DNA from: Spongospora subterranea f. sp. subterranea
Taxonomy: Eukaryota; Endomyxa: Phytomyxea; Phytomyxea; Plasmodiophorida
Length of the DNA: 64,000 nt
Direction of reading: 5' to 3'
Assembly (NCBI GenBank): GCA_049724395.1
Contig: JAUGWO010000091.1
Span: 124,001 to 188,000, forward strand
Below the pieces are notes generated by a model that was not told the DNA's origin, searched no databases, and saw only the letters and a list, made by a program, of their open reading frames with translations. Position numbers and translations under genes: made by a program. Position 1 is the first letter of the stretch. Every line of letters starts with the position of its first letter. Shown here piece after piece: positions 34,212 to 44,760 of the stretch.

Positions 34212-34694
34212 TTACAGATCCACTGTTTTCTTGATAACATACCAATCTGTCATATCAGCTACTATCGCAGCCCTAATTGTCAATTTCCCGTTCCCATTGC
34301 TCGACGGCACCCATACAAAAGAAGTCTGTCCCGATTTTGGTGTCGTATCCACCTGGGTGATTGTGGTTCCGTCATTGCATTTGTCATTTCCGACGTTCTT
34401 GAGATAATCTTCCTTCTCGAACGACCCGATTCTGTTCTGATTTTCGTCCTCGACATAGAGCAGAAATCCGATGTAAGGCGCCTCACGATCCTTTCGATTT
34501 TCGAGGCGAATTACGAAGTTCCCGTCTTGACGTTTAGCCACAATTCGCCATGTGGACGTCGGATTGTTCTTTGCCAACGACATCTTCTGCAATTGCTCGA
34601 CCGTGGCGTCACATATTGGCGATCCATCGGGGTTTGCGACAACGACAGCAGCCAGCGCCGACGCTAATAATAATAAAGTTATTAACTGTTTCAT
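34212..34694 (-). CDS. Secreted Reeler-domain protein
   Basis: A 160-residue single-exon protein. It starts with a clear signal peptide (MKQLITLLLLASALAAVVVA, cleavage near ANP) and then has one domain of about 135 residues. Seen: GSPICDATVEQ, a core WRIVAKRQDGNFVIRLENR, YIGFLLYVEDENQNRIGSFE, a second Cys in NDKCNDGTTITQVDT, TSFVWVPSS and a final hydrophobic strand LTIRAAIVADMTDWYVI. The pattern of GFLL, then GSF, a Cys, F-W-P and an ending V-ADxxxWYV strand matches the Reeler fold of reelin, spondin and insect defense proteins. It has only two cysteines after the signal. No membrane anchor, so probably extracellular. Function unknown. Confidence 0.65.
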   Translation of the reverse strand: MKQLITLLLLASALAAVVVANPDGSPICDATVEQLQKMSLAKNNPTSTWRIVAKRQDGNFVIRLENRKDREAPYIGFLLYVEDENQNRIGSFEKEDYLKNVGNDKCNDGTTITQVDTTPKSGQTSFVWVPSSNGNGKLTIRAAIVADMTDWYVIKKTVDL

Positions 34695-34999
34695 CGATTT
34701 ACGTTAATCCGATATTCCAATGAACACGTTCTAGCAAATGACTCAGTTTACCCCAGTTGACTCATCTGGCAAAACCACTTAAAAACCGCAAATTTTAGGC
34801 ATGATCGAGAAATGGTTGCATCCTTGCGAGACTGCATTCGATGGATGTCCACGTCCAAGTTGTGCACTGTTTGATCGAGTTGCGACTTCTCGTTGTCTAG
34901 TGTCGGGTAGGCGTACCTCGATCGGATTGGCTCTGGAAACTTCCTGTCGGTGAATGGGAAACCGCCCTGGTCAATCAACCACCACTGGCTAGTTGGAAC

Positions 35000-36191
35000 A
35001 TGACGGGTGCGATGGCACATGTACGCCCGGCCGACACGCCGTTCAAGCAGCAGCGTTTGCAGGCCTGGCAGCCGATCTTAACGCCAAAGTGGGTCATCAT
35101 AACGTTCACGACAATCGGAGTGCTGTTCATACCGATCGGATTCGTGGTCCTATCCATATCAAACTCGGTTGTGGAAATAGTTTACCGATACGATGATATC
35201 TGCCCTCCACCGCCATCTGATTGTGTTGTCAATATCCAAATACCCATCGCCATGACCCCACCGATATACTTCTATTATCAGCTCACGAATTTTTATCAGA
35301 ATCATCGACGATACGTGAAATCAAGTACCTAATTGTTTGTTCGTGAATGTCACGAGGTCTGATTTAACCGCTGCTTAGGGAGCGATGCACAATTACGAGG
35401 AGTTGGGGATTTATCACAAGCGGACCTAGCCGCGTGCGATCCGCTGATCTACTCCCCGGCCGACCCCACCAAGATCTTGTATCCTTGTGGACTCATCGCC
35501 AACTCGTTCTTCACCGACCAGTTCAACGCGTCTCTGTTCTCGCCTGATGGACAGGAAGAAATTCTGGCCGGCGCCAATTGGAATAAGAAGGGCATTGCTT
35601 GGGCAACTGATGTTCAACAAAAATTCAAAAAACCAAGACGAAATTACGATGGCGTCACAAGGTGGGAACATTGTTTTTGTACTTACAAATTGGAGATCGA
35701 ACAGATTGCACCTGTAAACAGATTTTCTGTGCCTTCGACATGTTTAACTTTGTTGAATGTTTAGGCTGACGACGCGCCCGGGAATCCCAGGGACAGTATT
35801 GATACCGGAGGTGACTGATGAGGAGTTCATCGTCTGGATGAGAACAGCAGGGATGCCAACATTCAAGAAGTTGAACAGGATCGTCGCCGAGAAGGAATTT
35901 CCTGCTGGATATCAGCTCGAATTGAGAGTCAACAACCAGTTCCCGGTTAGCGGGTTTAATGGGGAAAAAGCGGTGGTGTTTTCGACAATGTCGATTCTTG
36001 GTGGGAAAAACCCGTTCTTGGGCTATGCCTATATAACGGTAGGATCGGCGTGCCTGATCTTGGCGGTGTTGTTCTTGGCCAAACACTCGCACTCGCCGAG
36101 GACGTTGGGCGATATGACATACTTCCAATGGAATCAAGGGGATAGGCGAATTCATGTGGTTGACAATGGATCGGCATCCCATTGCCGCTAA
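35000..36191 (+). CDS. CDC50/LEM3/TMEM30 family P4-ATPase subunit
   Basis: Beta subunit of lipid flippases, needed for their ER exit and activity. Exon 1 from ATG 35000: RPADTPFKQQRLQAWQPIL, first membrane helix VIITFTTIGVLFIPIGFVVL, YFYYQLTNFYQNHRRYVKS. An intron of about 55 nt leads to SDAQLRGVGDLSQAD, PCGLIANSFFTDQF and WNKKGIAWATDVQQKF. A second intron of about 100 nt (ending GTTTAG at about 35764) leads to FIVWMRTAGMPTFKKLNRI, NNQFPVSGFNGEKAVVFST, GGKNPFLGYAYITVG and the second helix ACLILAVLFLA, ending LGDMTYFQWN and a stop at 36191. All CDC50 hallmark blocks are present in order. Confidence 0.93.
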
Positions 36192-36298
36192 GGATTTCGA
36201 TGATAAATAAAACCTGAAAATATGTAGCCGATAGCACAGGGAGGACTGGATAATCACGGTTGTATTGTGTTTGAACATTGAATTAACGAGAACAGAAA

Positions 36299-37853
36299 TC
36301 ACCAAAACTTGAGGCTAATGTTGAAATAGTTCATTAATGCTGCTATACTGCTGACAAGAAGAATGTAAAATGTCATGATTATCACTGACATGGCGTCTTT
36401 AGCATACAAAGTCTGCATTGTTAGATTGACTGCTCCCGTTGCGAGATTGGCGCCTAGAAATATGAATAGTTGATTTTTTGCAATCCCCGACAAAATCGGT
36501 TTGAAGTCGTTCTCATGGCTTGATACAAGATCATATGACAACAGAATTGCTAATGCACCAGTACAAAAGGACACAGTCCAGATAACGAAGGGAAAATTTG
36601 TAAAACGTCTCGACACTGAATCAGTTCCTAAAAGTGTTACTAAGAGAAAACACAGCGAGGAGCATGTTGCCAACGTAAGTACTGTGAGCCACCACGAGCG
36701 AATGCTTTTTTGATGTAGGAATCGCGCGCCAATATCGACCCTACGGCAAAGTCAACACTGGAAGGGATTAATACTCATAATCTAACATACCCAATAAGAT
36801 AAATAGAGAAATATCCAAACGAGCTGAAGATGCCTTCGCGATTCGCCGAAAACAGTGTTGCTCGTGGCGAGTTGAGGAGAAAATCCATGTGTTGGGACAT
36901 GACAAATTGAGAGATCCCTGAGACGACCAACGCACATCCCAACACCGAAATTCTTTTGATAACAGGATGCAGCACGTGGGACATCAAAGACGTTGCGGTT
37001 AATGTGAAGAAGAAATTCCCTAAACTCGATCAGATCGTTTTCTAATGTACATTAAATGGATATCTTACAATGAACCCCATATTCTGAGACGTGGGTTTGA
37101 TAGTCTACAGCCGAAACAGATGCGTATCGCACAACCCCCAATATTAGCATAGGCGAAGTCGATTTGACCACTGAAAGAAATGACGACCGAGTTTGATATC
37201 TGGACTGTTTCGAGACCAGTCCACTGGAAAAAACCACGAATCCCACTCCCGTATCCATCAGCGACGTGCCGAAAGTCTCTGTTTTAACAAATCGTCGTGG
37301 AAATAAAGGGAAATCAACGGCTAGAATCGCGCAGCATGTGCAAACCATAAACGCAGAACGAAACCATGTTACGAATCGAAGACGCGGGCTGTTCATCGCT
37401 TTCTGAAGCGCCACAGTAGATGTTGAATCTGATATGAATAGAAAGCTGCTGGCGGAAATCACTAGTTGACTGATGAATATCGTGGCAAGATATTCAGGAT
37501 AGAGCATGGAGATGACGATTACGCATGGACACATAAGGAACTCGAGAAAAAAGTCAAAGATATGCAGAAACTGTGAGGGCCTTTTCTGACGAAAAATCGA
37601 TGAACGGAGACTATGATGGGAGATGATTGACGTCTGCAATGAGTATTAAACTTATCGTCAATACCAGGAGAGGAAAAATCGAGCTGAGGCGAAAACAATA
37701 AAATATCACGTAACAAGGACAACGAACTATGATTAATCAGTGTTTCCTTCTAACCGCGACGATGAGACAAAGCAAGGTGACTTCGATAAGAGCGCATCCA
37801 GACGATTCCGACACAAATCGCTCCTTCTGTAGTTTGTACTGTTCCGAACCCAT
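36299..37853 (-). CDS. PIGW: PIGW/GWT1 inositol acyltransferase of GPI-anchor synthesis
   Basis: Multi-pass ER enzyme that acylates the inositol of GlcN-PI. The reading starts at MGSEQYKLQKERFVSESSG (37853; the frame is open to 37943), like the family start KEAFVSNLNG. After introns come AVDFPLFPRRFVKTETFGTS and LMDTGVGFVVFSSGLVSKQS (family hallmark), DYQTHVSEYGVH, LFSANREGIFSSFGYFSIYL, VSRRFTNFPFVIWTVSF and the end NQLFIFLGANLATGAVNL through the terminal hydrophobic segment to KFW. The order matches human PIGW throughout. At least four short introns. Confidence 0.9.
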
Positions 37854-37943
37854 TGGGTATCGTCGCAAGAATCGCATCCGGCCATGATCAATCTCATATT
37901 CTGACGCGGCATCCGTCAATTGCATCTGAATCCTTCCTCTCAA

Positions 37944-38855
37944 GATTTAAGTGTTTTCAAGTCCACGGCGCTGATTACAATACCCCAATCGTTACAAGTG
38001 TATGTTTAGACAGTAGATAGACATGCTCAAGAGTATGATCACGGCGACTGGACTACTATACAATATTTCGTTTCAAGCGTACTGTAGAGAAACGTGCTCA
38101 GAAACGTGATCATCAGCCAAAGTCAGGTCCAATCATTGATTGTTGTTTGGGCAATATCTGGCTTTTTGTGATTTAGACCCAACTCTGGTGGAAAAGCATG
38201 AAGATATGTATTAAGGGAATGGTTACAGCACCGTCCCGGTTCATGAGCTATCCATGCATCGTATAGTCCAAATTGATTCTGAAGAAGCTCAAAATGTTCG
38301 AGACCCAGCCCAACTGGTTTTCTCACCGAAAACCTCCTCCTGGACACAAAATGGGCAACAAGGCAAATTCGGGATCATTGTCGGCAAGAGCAGCATCTGG
38401 CTCCACGGGAAGGTGATGGCCATCGAAATTCGGCACGAATGACGGTCACTTCCGTTATCAGGATATGAATGCTATACTGGACCAGTTGATGACCATCATT
38501 TTCTCCTAGAGAGGGCTGAACCTTATGCCTTTTCTGAAACGCCTTTTAGAAAATGCTCCACACTCCACATAGCACAAATGAAAAGCGACATCGCCTTGAT
38601 GCAACACTGATGGTGCGGAACTTGAAAGGCAGTTAAAAACTATACCGCTGCTGCAAGTTTTTGATTTACGCCGCTCAAATGTCAATGAAGTGATGTTCTC
38701 AAAAGAACGCACCGCTAGATTATCACGAAAGAGGCCGCAGGATAACAATTGTCGCGTGCTGTCCGTCAACATTAGGCTGGAGACTGGGGGCGCAACATTT
38801 CCACTGTCGTATGTAGGGTTTACCGGACCTGCTGTTGTGGTCATTTGTCAATTTA
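37944..38855. other. Spacer containing coding-looking orphan exons (minus strand)
   Basis: On the minus strand about 38435-38336 reads PNFDGHHLPVEPDAALADND then PEFALLPILCPGGGF, and after a GTGAG donor the frame ...LLQNQFGLYDAWIAHEPGRC continues down to a stop at 38123. Both look strongly protein-like, but no intron joins them in a consistent phase and no start was found. Not recognised. Could be a decayed gene or a piece of one interrupted by assembly error. Confidence 0.35.
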
Positions 38856-39444
38856 ATGTCGGGCATCTCTCGGGCACGCTTGGCCGAAGAACGCAAGGTC
38901 AGTCTACCGAAATTTTACGTCGCCGGGATTTTTACGAACTCTGTTTGTGTGCGTAGTCTTGGCGGAAATCTCATCCTCATGGATTTTTTGCCCGCCCTGA
39001 AAGGAACGAAGACGGCTCCACCAATCTTCTAAAATGGACTTGTGGTATTCCTGGAAAAGCTGGGGTATGGTATATATTGTTTGGCTTTGTCAGTTTTCTC
39101 AGATATCACAGACCGATTGGGAAGGAGGAGTCTATACCGTCACCGTTATTTTTTCCGATGATTATCCTTTGAAACCTCCGAAATGCGCCTTCTCCCCTCC
39201 AATATTCCATCCGAATATTTACCCATCTGGCACAGTTTGCTTGAGTATTCTGAACGAAGATAAAGATTGGAAGCCGAGCATTAGCCTCAAGGAAATTCTT
39301 CTAGGCATTCAAGCATTACTTAATGACCCTAATAATTCAGATCCAGCATGTGAAGCTCCATATCACTTATACCGAACCAACAAAATAGCTTACAGCCAAA
39401 AGATCAAAGCCCAGGCGTTGAAGTTTGCCCCCAAGTTTGACTAG
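38856..39444 (+). CDS. UBC9: SUMO-conjugating E2 enzyme UBC9
   Basis: Transfers SUMO to substrate lysines. Three exons: 38856-38897 ([14 protein letters not shown]); 38957-39064 ([14 protein letters not shown] to GIPGKAG); 39112-39444 ([20 protein letters not shown] on). Introns are 59 and 47 nt. The catalytic Cys lies in [15 protein letters not shown], preceded by the HPN motif and followed by [20 protein letters not shown], the UBC9-specific DKDW insertion. Length is close to the usual 158 residues. The start MSGI..SRLA-type N-terminus with basic residues is the SUMO and E1 contact surface of the family. Confidence 0.96.
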
Positions 39445-39710
39445 CTTTGCACTGACGTAGTTTATTATATCTTTAAACCAGTACCTTCTCTGTGTCTAGA
39501 CCATGATTCCACATAGCGGAATGCGATTTTGCATACAGCGATACGAAACTACAACGACATCGTTGATGTTTTGCAATACAGTACTCACTCACAAATACCG
39601 ATTTGTTTTGCGGATTTATGCATGCAGCAATATCATCATAGGAGGTATTTCATCACAACACTATAACTTAGAAAGCATGTAATAGTAATGACATCACCAT
39701 GTCGCTGCTC

Positions 39711-39767
39711 AAATAGCAAAGCTTTCGGGCGAGCGTACATTTGCTTGGTAAGTAAGCTTTGCTATTT
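39711..39767. repeat. 14-bp perfect inverted repeat (hairpin)
   Basis: AAATAGCAAAGCTT at 39711-39724 and its exact reverse complement at 39754-39767, with a 29-nt loop. It lies in the intergenic DNA between UBC9 and a Myb/SANT transposon fragment, so it may mark the end of a decayed DNA element. Confidence 0.5.
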
Positions 39768-39862
39768 GGCAAAAAAAAACGTTCGGAACCCATTTTTATT
39801 GCTGCTGCGGAAATACCCGGCCAAATAGGTTATTCGACTTAAAAGGATTAAATTTTTGTGAC

Positions 39863-40168
39863 CTAAGAGCTGCTAAACTTCAAAAAACTTTTCTGGATCG
39901 TATTAAGCCAACGGCCACAGCCGCTGGCCGTGCTCCGAACCTGGACAAAATCTTCCTTGCCAGCAATGTTTTCGTTGAAATGCTTGGCAAGTTTGTTATA
40001 GTAAATGTCGCCGGACTGGTCGGTCGCGACCGCTGCGTCCATGGTCACGGCCGAGTAGGCCTTTGTGATGTAAACGTCTTCGCGATGGTTAAAGTTTTGG
40101 CGCCCGGGACCGTGCCCACCGGTTGCTTCGAGTTGCACGTGCCGCTGCCTGACATTAATATTCAACAA
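39863..40168 (-). pseudogene. Myb/SANT-like domain of a PIF/Harbinger-type transposon ORF, fragment
   Basis: The ORF reads REDVYITKAYSAVTMDAAVA, TDQSGDIYYNKLAKHFNEN, VRSTASGCGRWLNTIQKSF and LKF. This matches the trihelix/Myb-like pattern found in the accessory ORF of PIF/Harbinger elements and related plant proteins (E/DD-LxKAWxxVS, GTDQK, F-N, RW-xIQ). No transposase or further domain is adjacent. Probably a leftover of a transposon. Confidence 0.5.
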
Positions 40169-40298
40169 TTTTGGGTTCGCGCAGAAATTGTGCGATTTCG
40201 CAGATCAAAAACCAGATCTGCCGACCACTGTAGTGATTCGGTAAATATAGTGACGCAGTGGGTATTTAGATGCTCCACCAATAAAGGGTAAACAACAG

Positions 40299-40376
40299 GG
40301 TGTCATGGTGGCCTAGTGGAACGGTTGGGCTTCTCGTGCAAGTTAAGAGGAGGTGCTACCTCTGTTTGATAGTCGA
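40299..40376 (+). other. tRNA-like sequence, possible SINE head
   Basis: TGGCCTAGTGGAACGG matches the internal A-box consensus of tRNA genes (TRGCNNAGTGG). About 50 nt downstream GTTTGATAGTC is a weak B-box. Acceptor-stem pairing and a clear anticodon loop are not convincing, so a tRNA-derived SINE or pseudo-tRNA is more likely than a working tRNA gene. Confidence 0.25.
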
Positions 40377-40765
40377 AGCAAACCATCACTTCCACATTTT
40401 AAGCGAATTAGCGACCACGAAAGTTTTCGAGGGTTGGCGAAAACAATAAGTTTGCATGACGAGCGGCGTCGAGGATATTGCCAGCCTGAAGACTGTTAGC
40501 AAGGAACAACCCTCACAAAATGCTGCATGTTCCGCAATTGAGTACTTTGATGACTGACACAATCGACAAGCGACACCGCATACCCTGTGTAAATCGCACG
40601 ATTCGAGATATCGCGCAATCCACAAGTACTTCATCGTCAACGTCAGTCATTTTCACGGATCGTGAAAAATGACTGAAAATGTACATCGACTTCGAGTGTC
40701 AGCGCAGCCTTTCTGTACCTGTAATTTTTGCGCTAACCTCTCTCGACAGCGCAGAACAATTTGCA

Positions 40766-42316
40766 ATGAGTGATAAGGACGAGGATTTATTCGGATCAGA
40801 TGCCGATCTGGACGACGTCATTGGCGATGCCAAACCGGCAACGGCGACCCGTAACGACGAGGAAGAGGACCTGTTCGGATCTGATGATGAGCCAGAGCCA
40901 GTTGCAGAACAGGATCTCGGGACAAAAGCGAGTCGCTTTAATACTGGTCGCACCGCAACTCAAAAATTGCTAGGTCCGGCCAAGGTCGTCTTCAAACCGC
41001 AAGATAGCATTCGAATATCGAGTCCAGGTATTTGGTTATTGTGAGAGTATTTAGGGCTTAAAATCACGATATTCCGTTCTGATCGATGTGTGATTTGATG
41101 CGCCATATGAAGCCGTTGAATTATTGCAGTCGTGCTTTTATGTTCGCCATTTTGCTGTTAGACTTGGTTTTACGGTGGATCGAATATTTCTTGCTGTGTT
41201 TTAGGAAACAGTGCAATCTCGTGTTTGATAGTTCGTACATCTTTTTTTCTTCCATTAACGAGGACCGTTTAAGGCGTCGAAATGTGCACAATGAAACTGC
41301 CGTCGTGGCTGTCTGCTGAAACAGCTGAGTTTAATCCTGACGTTGTCCGAAAGACATTTACTGGTGAAGGTTCATTCACCCACCGATTAATTCGAGTACA
41401 ATATACTAAGGGTTGCTTTTTAGATGATAGTACCCAACTAGTACATAAAATCAGGTGGCGAATGACCACCGATGAACTTGGGCACAAATTCCGAGAAAGC
41501 AATGCGAGATTAGTAAATTGGTCTGACGGAAGTACTCAGGTATTCTACATTTGTTGGTAATATTTTGTCTCTTATCTCATCTCATAGTTGTTGGTTGGGG
41601 CACTGGTATTCGATGTCGTTCGGACTCCGCTTCCCAAAAACCTTCATTTTCTATATGACCAAAACGACGTTCTGCAGCAATATCGGACGTCATTCACCAC
41701 AAAATTGTTGGTGAAACCAAATCATCAAGTCCCTTCCCACGTCAGGAAAAGGCCGAAAGTAGTCCAAACACCAGTTCAAACGACAAAGAAGATCTATACC
41801 ATGAAAGATCCGGAACAAGAGGTAGAAGAAAAGATCAAGGTAATTTTCCCTGTGGTTTTTTCTTGCGGGCAAAGGTGCATACTACGGTTTATTTTATGCA
41901 GAGGCAGCGCTTGCAAGATTCTCAAGAACGCGCTCGTGAAAGGGTTACCAAATGGGTACCACCTCCAGAATCATTTTCGGCCGATTTCCTAGAATACTCT
42001 GAGGATGACGAAAGTAGCGATGAATCGCCACCACATCGGCGTATTGGCGAAGCCGAATCAGCTCAAAGATTACAAGCTGCAAAGGTCTCCGATCGGATTG
42101 TCAAAGGCAAGGCGGTCATCAAACAGAAGGTATATGTCCTTCACAATCGGCTATCATCTCGATATCAAATTTCTGTAGGAGAAGAAAGTGCAGGCTCCAG
42201 TTCCAGAAGAGCCAACGGCAATATCAGATGATGAAGATGATGAAGTCGAAGTCAGATATAAATCCGGAGCCGGAGTAAAGCGACGACACGTAATTCAAGA
42301 ATCAGACTCAGATTAG
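40766..42316 (+). CDS. LEO1: LEO1, Paf1 complex subunit
   Basis: Nuclear factor of RNA polymerase II elongation and histone modification. Acidic N-terminus (MSDKDEDLFGSDADLDDVIG, EEEDLFGSDDEPEP) typical of LEO1. After an intron of about 245 nt (which may hide a small exon) comes the core: MKLPSWLSAETAEFNPDVV, QLVHKIRWRMTTDELGH, ESNARLVNWSDGSTQ, ALVFDVVRTPLPKNLHFLY, SFTTKLLVKP. Then RQRLQDSQERARERV, SADFLEYSEDD and an acidic tail ending RRHVIQESDSD at 42316. The VKLPxxL, IRWR and ESNAR-VxWSDG blocks are diagnostic. Confidence 0.93.
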
Positions 42317-42450
42317 TCGCATGTGGTGGAACGTCGAGTATGACATCCATGTTCATGATAAACCGTAGTTAACATAATCAGGGTCATGTAGTTGGCGCTA
42401 TGCTTGATGCTGTGTACTCTTGATATCCTGTACTGATCAAGTTCTTTATT

Positions 42451-43765
42451 TCAAATGCGAACATATTCTGTAGCAGGCGAGGAAGGAACAAGAGAAGTCG
42501 TTGCATCGTCCTGCGAAACAGGACTTCGCCGGAAGGCGTATAAAAAAGCAGCCAATGTTACAGTGATTGCGACCAGAGAAGATATGAGCAAAATTAGCAT
42601 CGCATGCCCATCGTTGATGTGTTCTTGAAACATCTGCGTGTCCGTTATTTGCCAGTACTGAATTTCCTACTCTGAAACCGTAGCGCAGTATATTTCCATT
42701 CTGAGTTATTGCTTTTTTGCATTTCTTGGTCGGATTCTGCAGCTGCTTCAGGCATTGCATCAGTTTCTATGCAGTGGCAGTAAATATCAATCACAGCTCA
42801 GTTTTTGCTTTGATTTACCTCCCCGATATGCTGAGAGCAGTGGGTTTTTATATCGCCGTCACACTTATGTTCAAAATGATCATCTACTGCATCTTCGCAC
42901 GATTCTGAAAGATCATCTTCATGTGACTTTAAGCATTGATATAGTGAAACAGAACGCGAGTTTGAATCTCTGCAATACTGCTTAATTTCGTTCTTACAGC
43001 TACCGGAGAGTGGGTCGTGTATTGGAGCCATTTTGTTTATACACTTCGGCGCGTTGACTTCGATACATGAACGAAGTTCATCCATTGAAGCAACCTCTGG
43101 GCATGCTTTCTGGGCAATATCAACGCACATAAAAATAGGGCAATGGTTAACTGTTTTAGAACATCTCTTCGTGAGCGCATCCTTGTTCAAGTCGTCTTTC
43201 AGACACAAAACAGTATCCAAAAAGGATTCCTGTGCAATATAATATTTGTGTCACTCTATGTGGATACAATGCATAGAAGTTACATTAACCTTTTGGCAAA
43301 GCGCTTGCTCATCGCTGAAACATGGATGCTCGGCCCTGAAATGCGCCCTTTTTGCAGGGTGATCGTTGACACCGTCTTCGGAAGCACATTTTTGAGACAG
43401 CTCTGAACGATGCTTTAAAAGACATGCCACGATTTCCGCTGAACTCTGAGCGTCAGGACAAAATTTGAGGATATCGTCAGCGCATTTATAGATTGGGCAT
43501 TTCCTTATGGCGTGCGCACACTCTACGTTCGAAAAAAAACTGAAAAAGTACGACTCGGGAAGCACCAATTCGGGGTACCTTTTGATAGTTCTTTGTCGTG
43601 GTGTTCAAGGCATGCCATCACTTCAATTGGACGCTTAATCTTAGGGCAAAATTTACCGATGTCTGTGGTGCAAACGTTGCCTCTCATTTCCCAGTTTTGC
43701 ACGATTTCACATGAACAATAACGTAAAAGTGTTAAAAACACAATGTACTTCAACGGCAGCAGCAT
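42451..43765 (-). CDS. GLG1/ESL-1-like cysteine-rich Golgi membrane protein
   Basis: Starts at 43765 with a signal peptide (MLLPLKYIVFLTLLRYCSC). Several cysteine-rich GLG1 repeats follow (about 55-60 residues, C-x3-C ... C-L-x6-L-x2-C): VCTTDIGKFCPKIKR ... VMACLEHH; CADDILKFCPDAQSS ... IVACLLKHRSELSQKC; FMCVDIAQKACPEVA ... RSCIEVNAPKC; SGSCKNEIKQYCRDS ... LYQCLKSHEDDLSESC. The last exons carry a single membrane helix (AMLILLISSLVAITVTLAA) and a short cytosolic tail ending at 42451. So it is a type I membrane protein, shorter than animal GLG1 (fewer repeats). Introns are 40-60 nt. Confidence 0.85.
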
Positions 43766-44760
43766 GAGGTCTTGAAACCCAATCCAAAGGAACCAAAAGC
43801 AGTACTAAGTTTCGGATCTTTCAAGCGTCGTCGCAGCAATGATATGATTATGAACCCACAACCTCGTCAATAATAATAGACGGGTCGTATCGTGTAGCAA
43901 CGATCACCACTCTGTGACTGTCATCGTCACAATTCAACAATCGACAATTTGCACGAGTGAGACAGTGAGACATCAGTGACTGTCGAGCCGACCTGTTTCG
44001 CGATCATGATCGCTGCAGCCCACACTGGCTGTGCTCTGTGTAACCAATCTTCGGAATGCGTTACATTACAGACACATGAGACATGACCGATAAAGATTGT
44101 AGGTTTTTTTGTATATCCTCGTTGAAAACACACGTTATAGATTAATATTCGTATTGCATCCACTTCCAATATCCTGTTCGGATTACTAATCATTCTGAAT
44201 CGCGCTTGAGAAAACTCGATCGACCCTCAACTCTCGTTTGCAAACAGCTTCCTGGAATCGTATAAAAACCAGCTGGGTTTGTCAAACGCAAGTACCATCT
44301 CAACTTATATAATACATGAAATCTGATGCATATTGTTGAAAAACCAGCTACAAGTTGATTGATAACGTCCCCGCCGCATTCAGGGGTTCCGGTTCAACAA
44401 TTATGTGGCAATGAATAGGTTCGAAAGATTCCTCTGCATTTTTTTACTGGGAATTGTGGTGATGTCAAGCCGTAATCAACATCTTGAGGTCGTGTTCCAT
44501 TCCGACGTCGGTCCAGAATGGTCTTGGTCGAAATGTTTTAGTTTCCAAGGCTGCGTGCGACTGTTCGTTCATCGAGGAGTTTTTCATGAAGAAAAACGTA
44601 TCAGTAACGTTCAGTTTCTTCTTTCAATGTGGTGTCAATTGAAATGATTGCGATTCCATCGTCTCAAGATAAGCCATGATTCGTTTTTCGTACCAAAGAT
44701 CTGGAAAAATCAATATCTTTTGTTACGGTATTCCAGGTCTGAAGAGATTTCTCCGCTGGA
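43766..44760. other. Spacer, nothing recognised
   Basis: Divergent intergenic region between the GLG1-like gene (minus) and the EF-hand gene (plus). ORFs at 43927-44193 (-) and 44405-44647 (+) have no motif. Promoters of both flanking genes presumably lie here. Confidence 0.3.

Noticed and set aside
40299-40376. Functional tRNA gene
   Set aside because: B-box and stems are too poor; kept only as a tRNA-like feature of low confidence.
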